DNA of 64,000 bases, from contig NZ_JAIPUL010000004.1 in the NCBI RefSeq assembly GCF_020180945.1, forward strand, positions 161,820 through 225,819. Reading direction: 5' to 3'. The position numbers and the translations under genes are program-made. This document shows, in pieces, positions 35,316 through 45,619 of this stretch. Numbering within the stretch: position 1 is the stretch's first letter; each line of letters begins with the position of its first letter. Source of the stretch: Lacticaseibacillus kribbianus. GTDB taxonomy: Bacteria; Bacillota; Bacilli; Lactobacillales; Lactobacillaceae. Under the pieces are notes generated by a model. That model did not search any database. It was not told the DNA's origin and saw nothing but the letters and a program-made list of their open reading frames with translations.

Positions 35316-35373
35316 TCGGACTTGGCGCGCGCATCCGGATGCGTGCGGCGAGCTCTAAAAAGGAGATTTATTC

Positions 35374-36129
35374 ATGCGTACACCTATCATGGCCGGTAAC
35401 TGGAAGATGAACAAGAACCCTAAGGAAACTCAGGCGTTCTTGGACGGCGTTAAGGGCAAGCTCCCTGAAGCCTCCAAGGTGGAAACCGTCATTGCCGCAC
35501 CGGCAATCGACCTGACCACCCTGGTTGCAGGCGCCGAGGGCACCCCGCTGAAGACCGCGGCTGAAAACAGCTACTTCGAAAACGAAGGCGCGTTCACCGG
35601 CGAGACCAGCCCGAAGGCACTGAGTGAAATGGGCGTTGACTACGTGGTCATCGGCCACTCCGAGCGTCGCGGCTACTTCCACGAAACCGACGAAGACATC
35701 AACAAGAAGGCCAAGGCCATTCTTGCCAACGGCATGCTGCCGATCATCTGCTGTGGCGAAAGCCTCGAGCAGCGTGAGGCCGGCCAGACCAACGACTGGG
35801 TTGCCTACCAGGTAGCCGGTGCGCTGGTTGGCCTGTCCGCTGACGACGTCAAGAAGAGCGTTGTGGCTTACGAACCGATCTGGGCGATCGGCACCGGCAA
35901 GACCGCGACCGCTGATCAGGCGCAGGAAGTGGTTGCCCACATCCGCGCGACGATCAAGAAGCTTTACGACGCAGAAACCGGCGACGCCATCCGCATTCTC
36001 TACGGTGGTTCCGTCAAGCCTGCGAACGTCAAGGAACTGATGGCCAAGGAAGACATCGACGGCGGGCTCGTCGGCGGCGCCTCCATGGACCCAGAATCCT
36101 TCATCGCTCTGGCCAACTACCAGGACTAA
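35374..36129 (+). CDS. tpiA: Triosephosphate isomerase
   Basis: This 251-residue TIM barrel interconverts dihydroxyacetone phosphate and glyceraldehyde-3-phosphate. Catalytic residues are Lys11 (AGNWKMNK), His95 (VIGHSERR) and Glu167 ([12 protein letters not shown]); the phosphate loop is YGGSVKP. It lies 58 bp after pgk. That spacer holds the palindrome CGCATCCGGATGCG but no promoter, so co-transcription is expected. AAAAGGAG precedes the ATG. Confidence 0.98.
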   Translation: MRTPIMAGNWKMNKNPKETQAFLDGVKGKLPEASKVETVIAAPAIDLTTLVAGAEGTPLKTAAENSYFENEGAFTGETSPKALSEMGVDYVVIGHSERRGYFHETDEDINKKAKAILANGMLPIICCGESLEQREAGQTNDWVAYQVAGALVGLSADDVKKSVVAYEPIWAIGTGKTATADQAQEVVAHIRATIKKLYDAETGDAIRILYGGSVKPANVKELMAKEDIDGGLVGGASMDPESFIALANYQD

Positions 36130-36136
36130 GCACTAG

Positions 36137-37504
<1,368 letters not shown>

Positions 37505-37518
37505 TCCTAAGCTTTACG

Positions 37519-37551
37519 AAGACGCCACCAGGCTTGCCTGGTGGCGTCTTT
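37519..37551 (+). terminator. Terminator of the glycolytic operon
   Basis: AAGACGCCACCAGGC (37519-37533) pairs with GCCTGGTGGCGTCTT (37536-37550). The T tail is short. Confidence 0.8.
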
Positions 37552-37556
37552 GCGTC

Positions 37557-37640
37557 CCAGAGCGGAGAAGCGCGGGCTTAGGCCGCCGCCTAGCGTAAGG
37601 AAAGCGGTTGGGGCGGGCTGTGTCTCGAGTTTGAAGGCCG
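37557..37640. repeat. Possible diverged member of the border-conserved intergenic repeat family
   Basis: GCGGAGAAGCGCGGGCTTAGG followed by CTAGCGTAAGGA resembles the left half of the elements at 4282, 4406 and 63597. It is closest to the last in the CTTAGGCC...AGCGTAAGGA stretch. The right border is not clear. Confidence 0.4.
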
Positions 37641-37648
37641 CGGGCTCC

Positions 37649-37841
37649 GGGCCGATGGGCGGGTCGGCTGTGCGGCCGGTCTCCGCCCGCAGCGGGCTCC
37701 GACCTAAAAGTTTCGCCAAGCGTCGCCTGCGGCTCCCTTGCTTGTCGCAACTTTTGCCGGGAGTGGCCACGCGCAAGCCGCGCCAAGCCCGCGCGTCTTG
37801 CGGGCGGTCACTCCTTTCACTGCCGACCCGCCCATCGGCCC
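37649..37841. repeat. 193-bp nested inverted-repeat element between eno and the LysE gene
   Basis: A perfect 20-bp arm GGGCCGATGGGCGGGTCGGC (37649-37668) is matched inverted at 37822-37841. Inside lie further pairs in the right order: CCGCCCGCA with TGCGGGCGG, CGGGCT with AGCCCG, and AAAAGTT with AACTTTT. The interior has no convincing coding sequence. It could be a miniature mobile element or a large structured RNA. No flanking target duplication was recognised. Confidence 0.75.
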
Positions 37842-37866
37842 TCCGCCCGCTACATGGCGGTGCTGT

Positions 37867-37916
37867 GATACCGAGACTTGCATTTCGGCCTCGTCGATGA
37901 AATGCGGTGCGGTATC
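37867..37916. repeat. 50-nt two-stem hairpin after the 193-bp element
   Basis: GATACCG (37867-37873) pairs with CGGTATC (37910-37916), and inside it GCATTTC (37880-37886) pairs with GAAATGC (37899-37905). The remaining sequence to 38115 shows nothing I can identify. Confidence 0.6.
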
Positions 37917-38115
37917 GGCGCCACTCTGATGACTGAAGCACGTGAGGCCAGTGCTTGTGGCGTGCATGGTCTTGAGTTAGGTGGGCCGTGCGATGAAATC
38001 GGAGAGAAGGGGGCTCGGGTTCATCCGACCGGCTGGCGTCGGCTGTTGAGCAGGCAGGACTAGGGCTGTTCTGCGACCTGTGTCGGGCTGGCTGGTGACG
38101 CACCAGCAATTTGTT

Positions 38116-38144
38116 TTGACAACCGTCCTGCACTTGGCTAACGT
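38116..38144 (+). promoter_or_regulatory. Promoter candidate of the LysE-family gene
   Basis: Perfect -35 TTGACA (38116-38121), 17-bp spacer, weak -10 TAACGT (38139-38144). A GACCGG/CCGGTC hairpin lies in the leader. Confidence 0.5.
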
Positions 38145-38203
38145 AGATTCCAACACTGACTGGACCGGGCCTTTTCCGGTCGGGGATTCTAGGGGGATTA
38201 CAC

Positions 38204-38821
38204 ATGGCAGTCTATTTGCGGGGCATGCTGATCAGCATCGCGCTGGTCAGCTCGATTGGGATGCAGAACCTGTTCGTCTTCAACAACGTGATGACCAACC
38301 GGCTGCGGCGGGCGCTTCTGATCACGGGCTTCGTCTGGATTGCGGACACAACGCTGACCGCGATTGCATTTCTCGGCATCGGGGCGCTGATCACGCGCTA
38401 TGCCTGGCTGAAGCTGTTGATCCTACTGCTGGGTGGCGGCATCGTCGTCTGGATGGGCTGGGGGATTTTCCGCGGCGCCAAGGGGGCGACGTTGGCCGGT
38501 TCGGACCAGGCGATGCCGTTGAGTTCGGCCTTCACCGGCGCCTGGGTGGTCGCCTTCGCCAACCCGCAGGCAATCATCGACACCAGTGTCTCCTTTGGCG
38601 CGATGCGCAGCACGCTAGCGGCAGGTGAGGTCGCGCCGTTCTTTGCGGGCATCCTGTCGTCGACGCTGCTTTGGTTCTTCGGGGTGACGCTGGTGATTGG
38701 CCTGCTCAAAAACCGCCTGCCGCAGCGCTTTTTGATGTGGGTCAACCTGGTCTCCGGGCTGATCGTGATGGTGTACGGGACCACGCTGCTTTGGCACGCG
38801 GTCCAGCTTTTGCTCGGCTGA
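38204..38821 (+). CDS. LysE/ArgO-family amino-acid exporter
   Basis: This 205-residue membrane protein has six predicted spans and the family's opening (IALVSSIGMQNLFVFNNVMTNR, compare the ArgO/LysE 'iGPqnafv.....r'). It has the central GGGIVVWMGWGIFRGAK and the FANPQAIIDT motif after span 3. LysE/ArgO proteins export lysine or arginine; substrate not determined here. The gene lies after 650 bp of structured intergenic DNA. I looked for a lysine riboswitch in the leader and did not find one. Confidence 0.88.
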   Translation: MAVYLRGMLISIALVSSIGMQNLFVFNNVMTNRLRRALLITGFVWIADTTLTAIAFLGIGALITRYAWLKLLILLLGGGIVVWMGWGIFRGAKGATLAGSDQAMPLSSAFTGAWVVAFANPQAIIDTSVSFGAMRSTLAAGEVAPFFAGILSSTLLWFFGVTLVIGLLKNRLPQRFLMWVNLVSGLIVMVYGTTLLWHAVQLLLG

Positions 38822-38881
38822 CCGTTTTCGCCCCAAGCCAAACCGTGTATACTGAAAGCAGACTTGACTGGAGGTGGCGGC

Positions 38882-40420
38882 TTGAACCCCGCAAAACGGT
38901 ATTTGGATCCGACACGCCTGCGCTTCGTGCTGCAGGGGCTGTTGGTGGGCGTGGCCACGGGGGGCGTGGTCTCCCTGTTTCGCCTGAGCATTGAAAAGGG
39001 CCTCGCGCTGGTGCAGGGGCTGTACCGCCACGGCGGCCTCGGCGTCGTGGCGCTGATGCTGGTGGTCGGCGTGGCGCTGGCCGTCGTCATCGGCCTGCTG
39101 CTCAAAAGCGAGCCCAACATCTCGGGGTCCGGGATTCCGCAGGTCGAAGGCCAGCTGCAGGGGGAGCTTGAGTTCTCCTGGTGGTCGGTGCTGTGGAAGA
39201 AGTTCGTCGCCGGGGTGCTCGGGCTTGGCGCCGGGCTGTTTTTGGGGCGTGAGGGCCCGTCGATTCAGCTCGGGGCCGCGGTCGGCCAGGGCGTGGCCGC
39301 CGGGTTCCACCGCAAGGGGTCGGACCGGCGCATCATGATTGCCGCCGGTGCGGCCGGCGGGCTGGCTGCGGCGTTCAACGCGCCGATCGCCGGCACGATG
39401 TTCGTGCTCGAGGAGGTCTACCACAACTTCAGCCCGCTGGTGTGGATCACGAGCCTCGCCAGCGCAATCGGGGCCAACTTCATCTCACTGAACGTGTTCG
39501 GCGAGGTGCCGGTGCTGCACCTCGTGTACACCAAGTCGCTGCCGGTGGAACTGTACTGGCACCTGCTGCTGCTCGGCGCGGTGCTCGGTCTGATGGGCTA
39601 CCTGTACCAGCGCGTGCTGCTGGCGATGCCGGCCATCTACGCCAAGACGCGCATTCCGCGCGCCTTTCAGGGCATCGTGCCGTTCGTCCTGGTGATTCCG
39701 ATCGGCCTGTACGCGCCGTCTCTGCTCGGCGGCGGCAACGGGTTGATCATCGCGATGGGTGACCAGATTCCGGCGCTGGCCGCGCTGTGCGGGATGCTCG
39801 CGCTGCGCTTCGTGTTCTCGATGGTCAGCTACGGGTCGGGCCTGCCGGGCGGCATTTTCCTTCCGATCCTGTCCTTGGGGGCGGTGATCGGTGCGGTCTA
39901 CGCCTTGGCCATGGCCCAGATCGGCTGGCTGCCGCGGGTGTACGTGATGAACCTGATCATCTTCTCGATGGCTGGCTACTTCGCCGGCATCGGCAAGGCG
40001 CCGTTCACCGCGATCCTCCTGATCACGGAGATGGTGGGGAACCTGACCAACCTGATGGCGATGGCCGTGCTGTCGCTGGTCGCCTACGTGGTGGTCGACG
40101 TGCTGGGCGGCGCGCCGATCTACGAGTCGCTGCTCGCGCGCATGACCAAGCCCGAGGCGCTGGCCGGGATTCACCACATGGACCGCCTCGAGGTGCCGGT
40201 GTTCGCCGGCAGCGCCCTGGAAGGGGTCTTGGTGCGCGACTTCGCCTGGCCCAAGCACACGCTGCTCATGAGCATCCGGCGGGGGTCGGACACGGTGCTG
40301 CCGCACGGCGACACGGTGATTCGCGCCGGCGACACGCTGGTGGTGCTGACCGACAGCAGCCGCCGGGCCGAGGTCGGGGCGCAGATTGCCGCCAAGGGCG
40401 CGCAGGGCGCGACGGGCTGA
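38882..40420 (+). CDS. ClC-family chloride channel/antiporter with C-terminal TrkA-C domain
   Basis: This 512-residue protein has the ClC signatures: GSGIPQVE, GREGPSIQLGAAVGQ with the gating Glu, GLAAAFNAPIAGTMFVLEE, and GSGLPGGIFLPILSLGAVIG. A C-terminal RCK/TrkA-C-like domain follows (about residues 430-505, DRLEVPVFAGSALEGVLVRDFAWPKHTLLMSIRRG...VIRAGDTLVVLTD). Prokaryotic ClCs are mostly Cl-/H+ antiporters aiding acid resistance; some export fluoride. The TrkA-C domain suggests ligand control. Start is TTG 38882 after GGAGGTGG. It ends about 80 bp before secG. Confidence 0.92.
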   Translation: MNPAKRYLDPTRLRFVLQGLLVGVATGGVVSLFRLSIEKGLALVQGLYRHGGLGVVALMLVVGVALAVVIGLLLKSEPNISGSGIPQVEGQLQGELEFSWWSVLWKKFVAGVLGLGAGLFLGREGPSIQLGAAVGQGVAAGFHRKGSDRRIMIAAGAAGGLAAAFNAPIAGTMFVLEEVYHNFSPLVWITSLASAIGANFISLNVFGEVPVLHLVYTKSLPVELYWHLLLLGAVLGLMGYLYQRVLLAMPAIYAKTRIPRAFQGIVPFVLVIPIGLYAPSLLGGGNGLIIAMGDQIPALAALCGMLALRFVFSMVSYGSGLPGGIFLPILSLGAVIGAVYALAMAQIGWLPRVYVMNLIIFSMAGYFAGIGKAPFTAILLITEMVGNLTNLMAMAVLSLVAYVVVDVLGGAPIYESLLARMTKPEALAGIHHMDRLEVPVFAGSALEGVLVRDFAWPKHTLLMSIRRGSDTVLPHGDTVIRAGDTLVVLTDSSRRAEVGAQIAAKGAQGATG

Positions 40421-40503
40421 CCAAATTCGCGCTTGAGGTAGCCAAGGGCCGGGCTTTGTGATAGGCTACTACTAGTGAGTTTTTTCAGCGAGGAGGAAAT
40501 CAC

Positions 40504-40740
40504 TTGAGCAATCTATTAACGGTGCTGCTCATCATCGACTCGGTCCTGATTGTGATCGCGACCTTGATGCAGCCCAGCAAGCAGCAAGACGCCTTGAGTG
40601 CGTTATCCGGTGGGGCAACCGACCTGTTCGGTAAGCAAAAGTCGCGAGGGTTCGAAGCCTTCATGGAGAAAGTGACCGTCGTTCTCGGCGCGCTGTTCTT
40701 CGGTCTATCGCTTGCCCTGGTGTACCTGTCATCCCACTAA
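40504..40740 (+). CDS. secG: Preprotein translocase subunit SecG
   Basis: This 78-residue protein has the two-span SecG layout: span 1 LLTVLLIIDSVLIVIATLMQPSKQQ, the loop DALSALSGGATDLFGKQKSRGFEAFMEK, and span 2 VTVVLGALFFGLSLALVYL. It stabilises SecYE during SecA-driven export. Start is TTG 40504 after GAGGAGG. It sits at the head of the secG-rnr-smpB set, but a terminator separates it from rnr. Confidence 0.95.
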   Translation: MSNLLTVLLIIDSVLIVIATLMQPSKQQDALSALSGGATDLFGKQKSRGFEAFMEKVTVVLGALFFGLSLALVYLSSH

Positions 40741-40744
40741 CGAA

Positions 40745-40774
40745 GGCCTCCTGTAATCCGGAGGTCTTTTTTTC
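40745..40774 (+). terminator. Terminator between secG and rnr
   Basis: GGCCTCC pairs with GGAGGTC (one G-T) around an 8-nt loop, followed by a seven-T tract. Confidence 0.85.
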
Positions 40775-40812
40775 GATTTAGTCAACCATTCTAGAAAACG
40801 AGGGACTTGTTC

Positions 40813-43266
40813 ATGACCACAGTCGGCCACATGAGAAACGAATTACTGGCGCTGTTTCGGCGCAACCCGGAGATCGGCTTTTCCGTGCAGTCGCTGAACC
40901 GCGCGCTGAAGCTTGAGGACGCCGGGGACTTCAAGGTGCTGGTGCAGGCGCTTGAGGGGCTGCAAAACGACAACCTGATCCACGAAGCCTCAGCCCTGTA
41001 CCACCTAGGCGGCAAGCCGCAGAGCCTGCTGGGCATTTTCCACGGCAACGAGAAGGGCTTCGGCTTCGTTGCCATCGAAGACCAGGACAACGACGTCTTC
41101 ATCGCCCCGCCGAGCACCAAGTTCGCGCTGGACGGCGACACGGTCGAGGTCCGCATCACGCGCCAGCCGGCCCCGGGCGACACCCGCGGCCCGGAAGGCG
41201 AGGTCGTCGCCGTCACCGAGCGCAAGATCACGCGGCTGGTCGGCGAGTACACCCCGCTGTCCGACGGCGAGGCGGCGCGCACCGGCTTCATCGGCACGGT
41301 GACCAGCCACGAGAAGAAGCTGCACCGCTACCCAGTGCTGGTCAAAAACACCGGGGAGCTGCCGCAGCTCGGCGACATGCTCCAAGTCGAGATCACGGCC
41401 TACCCAAATGAGAGCCGCCCGGCCAGCATGCTGGGCATCATCATCTCCAACCTGGGCAACAAGAACGACCCGGGTGTGGACATCATGTCCCTCGTGATGG
41501 CCAACGACATCCACGTCGAGTACCCGGAGGATGCGATGGCCCAGGCCAACGCGATTCCGGACCACGTCACCGACGCCGACCGCATCGGCCGCCGCGACAT
41601 CACGGACCAGCCGGTGGTCACCATCGACGGCGACGACTCCAAGGACTTCGACGACGCCGTGGTCGCCTGGAAGCTGCCCAACGGCAACTACCACCTGGGC
41701 GTGCACATCGCCGACGTGTCCTACTACGTCACCGAGGGCTCGCCGCTGGATCAGGAGACCTACGACCGCGGCACCTCGACGTACCTGGTCGACCGCGTGA
41801 TCCCGATGCTGCCGTTCCGCCTGTCCAACGGCATCTGCTCGCTGAACCCGGACGTCGACCGCCTCGCCATGTCCTGTGACATGGAGATCGACCACGAGGG
41901 CCACGTGGTGAGCCACGAGATTTACCAAAGCGTGATCCGCTCCCACGGCCGCCTGACCTACAACAAGGTCAACGACGTTTTCAAGGGCGATGAGGCCGCC
42001 ATCGCCGAGTACGGCGACTTGGTGCCGATGCTGAACCTGATGAGCGAGATGCACGACGTTCTCTACAAGATGCGCCACGACCGCGGCGCCATCGACTTCG
42101 AGGAGAACGAGGCCAAGATCATCGTCGATGAGAACGGTCACCCGACGGACATCGTGCTGCGGGACCGCGGCATCTCCGAGCGCATGATCGAAAGCTTCAT
42201 GCTGCAGGCCAACGAAACCGTCGCTGAGCACTACAGCAAGCTCCACCTGCCGTTCCTTTACCGCGTCCACGAGACCCCGGATGCCGATCGCATCAAGGAC
42301 TTCGTTGACTTCCTCGCCACCTTCGGCCTGCACGTCCCGATCAAAAAGGGCGTGCCGGTGACCCCGAAGATGCTGCAGGACGTCAACACCGAAGTCTCCG
42401 GCACCCCGGAGGAGATGATGGTCAACGTCAAGATGCTGCGCAGCCTCAAGCAGGCGCGCTACTCCGAGGACCCGCTCGGCCACTTCGGCATCGCGGCCCA
42501 GTACTACACCCACTTCACCAGCCCGATTCGCCGCTACCCGGACCTGATTGTCCACCGCCTGATCCGCGACTACGCGCTGCGCGGTGCCGGTGAGGACGTG
42601 CAGGCCAAGTGGACCGACAAGCTGCCGGGCATCGCCGTGCAGACCTCCGTGCGTGAGCGCCACAGCATCGACGCCGAGCGCGCCGTGGACGACCTGAAAA
42701 AGGCCGAGTTCATGGCCGACAAGGTCGGCGAGACCTTCGACGCCGTGGTCAGCGGCGTCACCAGCTTCGGCATGTTCGTGGCCCTGCCCAACACCGTCGA
42801 GGGCCTGGTCCACATCACGCGCATGGGCGACGACTACTACAACTTCGTCGAAAGCCAGATGGCGCTGGTCGGCTCGCGGATGCACCACATCTTCCGCATC
42901 GGCCAGCCGCTGCGCGTGAAGCTCGACAACGTCGACGTCGAGCAGCGCCAGGTCGACTTCTCGCTGATCCCGGACAAGGAGTCCCCGGTTGCCGACGCCG
43001 AGATTCAGGCGCTGGCGGCCCAAAACAGTCGCGGCCGCGGCAACGGCGGCCAGGGTCGCCCGGATCGTCGCGGCGGCAACGGGCCGCGCAACGGCCAGGG
43101 CGGCAACGGTCAAAACCGCAACCGGCCGGGCCAGGGCGGCAACCGCGGCCGCGGCGGCCAGGGCAACGGGCGCGGCAACGGCGGCCAAAGCCACGGCTTC
43201 GGCAACACCATCGGCGCCCAGATTCGCAACAACCAAAACCGCGGCGGCAACCGGGGCAAGCACTAG
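40813..43266 (+). CDS. rnr: Ribonuclease R
   Basis: This 817-residue 3'-5' exoribonuclease degrades structured RNA and, with SmpB/tmRNA, faulty mRNA. Domains in order: an N-terminal winged helix (MRNELLALFRRNPEIGFSVQSLNRAL), cold-shock domains (GIFHGNEKGFGFV; TGFIGTVTSHEKKLHRYPVLV), and the RNB domain with the metal site DGDDSKDFDDAVVAW and the RNB signature HFTSPIRRYPDLIVHR. The S1 domain (FDAVVSGVTSFGMFVALPNTVEGLVHI) follows, then an about 80-residue Gly/Asn/Arg/Gln tail from NSRGRGNGG. TTG 40807 and ATG 40813 are alternative starts after GAGGGA. The RGG-like tail is longer than the Lys-rich tails I know from this family. Confidence 0.95.
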   Translation: MTTVGHMRNELLALFRRNPEIGFSVQSLNRALKLEDAGDFKVLVQALEGLQNDNLIHEASALYHLGGKPQSLLGIFHGNEKGFGFVAIEDQDNDVFIAPPSTKFALDGDTVEVRITRQPAPGDTRGPEGEVVAVTERKITRLVGEYTPLSDGEAARTGFIGTVTSHEKKLHRYPVLVKNTGELPQLGDMLQVEITAYPNESRPASMLGIIISNLGNKNDPGVDIMSLVMANDIHVEYPEDAMAQANAIPDHVTDADRIGRRDITDQPVVTIDGDDSKDFDDAVVAWKLPNGNYHLGVHIADVSYYVTEGSPLDQETYDRGTSTYLVDRVIPMLPFRLSNGICSLNPDVDRLAMSCDMEIDHEGHVVSHEIYQSVIRSHGRLTYNKVNDVFKGDEAAIAEYGDLVPMLNLMSEMHDVLYKMRHDRGAIDFEENEAKIIVDENGHPTDIVLRDRGISERMIESFMLQANETVAEHYSKLHLPFLYRVHETPDADRIKDFVDFLATFGLHVPIKKGVPVTPKMLQDVNTEVSGTPEEMMVNVKMLRSLKQARYSEDPLGHFGIAAQYYTHFTSPIRRYPDLIVHRLIRDYALRGAGEDVQAKWTDKLPGIAVQTSVRERHSIDAERAVDDLKKAEFMADKVGETFDAVVSGVTSFGMFVALPNTVEGLVHITRMGDDYYNFVESQMALVGSRMHHIFRIGQPLRVKLDNVDVEQRQVDFSLIPDKESPVADAEIQALAAQNSRGRGNGGQGRPDRRGGNGPRNGQGGNGQNRNRPGQGGNRGRGGQGNGRGNGGQSHGFGNTIGAQIRNNQNRGGNRGKH

Positions 43267-43301
43267 CACCCGGCGGCGGCCGGGTCGCTGCCTCCGGCTC
43301 C

Positions 43302-43612
43302 GGGCCAAAGTGCGGCCCAACCACCGTAGCTAGGCTACCTGATCCGCTAAGTGCGCGCTTTTCCACGCTCGAAACGCGTTCGCCCGAGCAACGCGGGAGC
43401 GGTTAGCTACGCCATGGCGTCCGGGGCAAGAACCGCCCCGTACACCATGGCTAGGCTACCCGTCCCGCTAAGTGCGCTCGGGCTCACGCTCTAAACGCGT
43501 TCCAAAGCGCAACGCGGATGCGGATAGCTACGCCACGGCGCTCGGGCCAAAGTGCGGCCCAACCACCGTAGCTAGGCTACCCGATCCGCTAAGGGCGCGC
43601 TTTTCCACGCTC
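43302..43612. repeat. 121-bp tandem repeat array between rnr and smpB (about 2.6 copies)
   Basis: Unit starts are at 43302, 43423 and 43544, exactly 121 bp apart. Each opens with a hairpin: GGGCC/GGCCC in units 1 and 3, GGGGC/GCCCC in unit 2, so both arms changed together. Shared blocks include GCTAGGCTACC, CCGCTAAG, AAACGCGTTC, CAACGCGG and TAGCTACGCCA. No open frame of note and no promoter. The array occupies nearly all of the 370-bp spacer and ends just before the smpB ribosome site. Confidence 0.88.
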
Positions 43613-43635
43613 TGTCAGAAAGGAGTGACGTCACC

Positions 43636-44109
43636 TTGGCCAAGAAAATGCAGCCAAAGCCCGACAATTTGCTGGCGCAAAACAAAAAGGCGCGCCACGA
43701 CTACAACATTCTCGACACCTATGAGGCCGGCATCGCGCTGACCGGCACGGAGATCAAGTCCGTGCGGGCCGGCAAGGTCAACCTCAAGGACGGCTTCGCC
43801 CGCGTGCGCAACAACGAGGCGTGGCTGGAGAACGTCAACATCAGCCCGTTCGCGCAGGGCAACCAGTTCAACGCCGACCCGATGCGCAACCGCAAGCTGC
43901 TGCTCCACAAAAAGGAGATCAAAAAGCTCGTGGAGGCCACGGACCAGCAGGGGCTGACCATCGTCCCGCTGCGCATGTACCTCAAGCACGGCTACGCGAA
44001 GGTGCTGATCGGCGTGGCGCAGGGTAAAAAGCTCTACGACAAGCGCGAGGCGCTGAAGCAAAAGGACCAAAAGCGCGACATCGCCCGCGCGATGAAGGAG
44101 CGCTACTGA
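43636..44109 (+). CDS. smpB: SsrA-binding protein SmpB
   Basis: This 157-residue RNA-binding protein delivers tmRNA to stalled ribosomes. OB-fold motifs: [69 protein letters not shown]; basic C-terminal tail [27 protein letters not shown]. Start is TTG 43636, 11 nt after AAAGGAG. The tmRNA gene (ssrA) is not found in this window. Confidence 0.97.
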   Translation: MAKKMQPKPDNLLAQNKKARHDYNILDTYEAGIALTGTEIKSVRAGKVNLKDGFARVRNNEAWLENVNISPFAQGNQFNADPMRNRKLLLHKKEIKKLVEATDQQGLTIVPLRMYLKHGYAKVLIGVAQGKKLYDKREALKQKDQKRDIARAMKERY

Positions 44110-44111
44110 TC

Positions 44112-44174
44112 ACAAAACCGCGCCGAGCGGCCGCTTTCCCATCAGGGAAGGCGACCGCCCGGCGCGGTTTTTGT
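44112..44174. terminator. Bidirectional terminator between smpB and cfa
   Basis: CAAAACCGCGCCG pairs with CGGCGCGGTTTTTG, enclosing GCGG/CCGC and TTCCC/GGGAA stems. T-runs exist in both directions. Confidence 0.9.
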
Positions 44175-44192
44175 CTGCGATGCGGTTGGCGG

Positions 44193-45377
44193 CTAGTCGT
44201 ACATGTACTCGCGGGTCAGCGGCAGGCCGTGGCCCGAGGCGCCCTTGGTCAGCAGGTACTGGATGACGTCGATGTTGCCGGACTCGAACGAGGCGGCCGC
44301 GGCCTGCAGGTAGAGGTCCCACATGCGCACGAACTGGTAGTCGAAGTGCGACTGGATCAGGTTGCGCTTGGCGTTGAAGTTGTGGTCCCAGATCTCAAGC
44401 GTGCGCTGGTAGTGGCGGCGCAGCGGCTCGAGGTCGGCCACCTCCAGCCCCGCGGCAGTGATGTGGTCGATGTTTTCGCTCAGGCCGGGCACGTAGCCGC
44501 CGGGAAAAATGTACTTGGTCAGCCAGGCGTTGGTCGCGCCACCCTGCTGGCGGGTGATGCCGTGGATCAGCGCGGTGCCGTTGGGCTTCAGCAGCTTGGC
44601 GACGTCCTGGAAGTACAGGCCGAGGTTTTCCTTTCCGACGTGCTCGAACATGCCGACGGAGGTGACGTAATCGTACGGCGCGTGGTCCAGCTCGCGGTAG
44701 TCGCACAGCAGGACAGTGGCGCGGTCCTCAAGCCCGAGCGCCTTGATGCGCTGGTTGACGTACTTGAACTGCTCTTCGCTCAGTGTGATGCCGGTGACAT
44801 TAAGGTGGTACTCGGTCGCCGCGCGCAGCATCAGGGTGCCCCAGCCGCAGCCGATGTCGAGGAAGGTCCGGTCGGGCTGGGGGTTGAGCTTGCGCAGGAT
44901 GTGCTCGACCTTGTTCTTTTGGGCGTGGGTCAGGTCCTCATGCCAGTCGTCGAAGTAGGCACAGGAGTAGGTCATCGTGTCGTCGAGCCACAGCTTGTAA
45001 AAGTCGTTGCCCAGGTCGTAGTGGGCGGCAATGTCCTGCTTGCTGGTTTTTTCCGAGTGCGACTGCTTGGGGATGAAGCGGCGCAGCCAGGGCGCCTTCA
45101 TGAAGCTGTCTTGGCTCTGGTAGGCGGCCGTCAGCAGGCGCTGCAGCGGGCGGGTGCCGCCGGTGACGGTGAGGTCGCCGCGCATGTAGGCCTCGCCAAG
45201 TGCCAAGCTCGCGTTCTTGATCACCGCCGCCAGCGCGACGGGCTTCTTGAAGGTGACGCTCAAGGGCGCCTCATCGCCCGTTCCGTACCGCTGAGTGTCG
45301 CCGTCCCAGTAGGTGACAAGAACCGGGATGCTGAACGAGTGGGCGAATAACGTGTCGTAAAATTTCTTCTCTAACAT
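44193..45377 (-). CDS. cfa: Cyclopropane-fatty-acyl-phospholipid synthase
   Basis: This 394-residue SAM-dependent enzyme adds a methylene to unsaturated acyl chains of membrane lipids, aiding acid and solvent tolerance. An N-terminal domain ([21 protein letters not shown]) precedes the methyltransferase core: [26 protein letters not shown] entry, SAM loop [34 protein letters not shown] and [15 protein letters not shown] precedes the ATG at 45377. Convergent with smpB. The 45378-45619 gap upstream shows no clear features. Confidence 0.95.
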   Translation of the reverse strand: MLEKKFYDTLFAHSFSIPVLVTYWDGDTQRYGTGDEAPLSVTFKKPVALAAVIKNASLALGEAYMRGDLTVTGGTRPLQRLLTAAYQSQDSFMKAPWLRRFIPKQSHSEKTSKQDIAAHYDLGNDFYKLWLDDTMTYSCAYFDDWHEDLTHAQKNKVEHILRKLNPQPDRTFLDIGCGWGTLMLRAATEYHLNVTGITLSEEQFKYVNQRIKALGLEDRATVLLCDYRELDHAPYDYVTSVGMFEHVGKENLGLYFQDVAKLLKPNGTALIHGITRQQGGATNAWLTKYIFPGGYVPGLSENIDHITAAGLEVADLEPLRRHYQRTLEIWDHNFNAKRNLIQSHFDYQFVRMWDLYLQAAAASFESGNIDVIQYLLTKGASGHGLPLTREYMYD

Positions 45378-45619
45378 ACTGACCTCCGGCGCAACTAAGC
45401 GTAATAATTTCTACTCTACTACCTTAACGCTTTGAGCGCGCGCCGCGACAATTTGCCGCTCGTGTAAGCGATTTAGCCGCACAGGTGTCACATTTTGGCC
45501 AAAATTCTCCGGAGACTATGGAGATGCAGCGCCCGATGCGTTACGCTGGAAGGAATGGACGCGGCACTGAGGAGGGAATTCACGGCGGGCCGCGCCGAAA
45601 AGAGAAGCCGTGAGTCACA

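Noticed and set aside
37551..38203. Lysine riboswitch, RNase P RNA, SRP RNA or tmRNA in the gap before the LysE-type gene
   Set aside because: None of the conserved core sequences of these RNAs was found. Only unassigned inverted repeats are present.
43302..43612. CRISPR array
   Set aside because: Units are 121 bp with similarity throughout, not short repeats separated by unique spacers, and no cas gene is nearby.
43267..44192. tmRNA gene (ssrA) next to smpB
   Set aside because: The tmRNA 5' end and the tag-coding region were not seen. The spacer is the tandem array and the downstream gap is a terminator.
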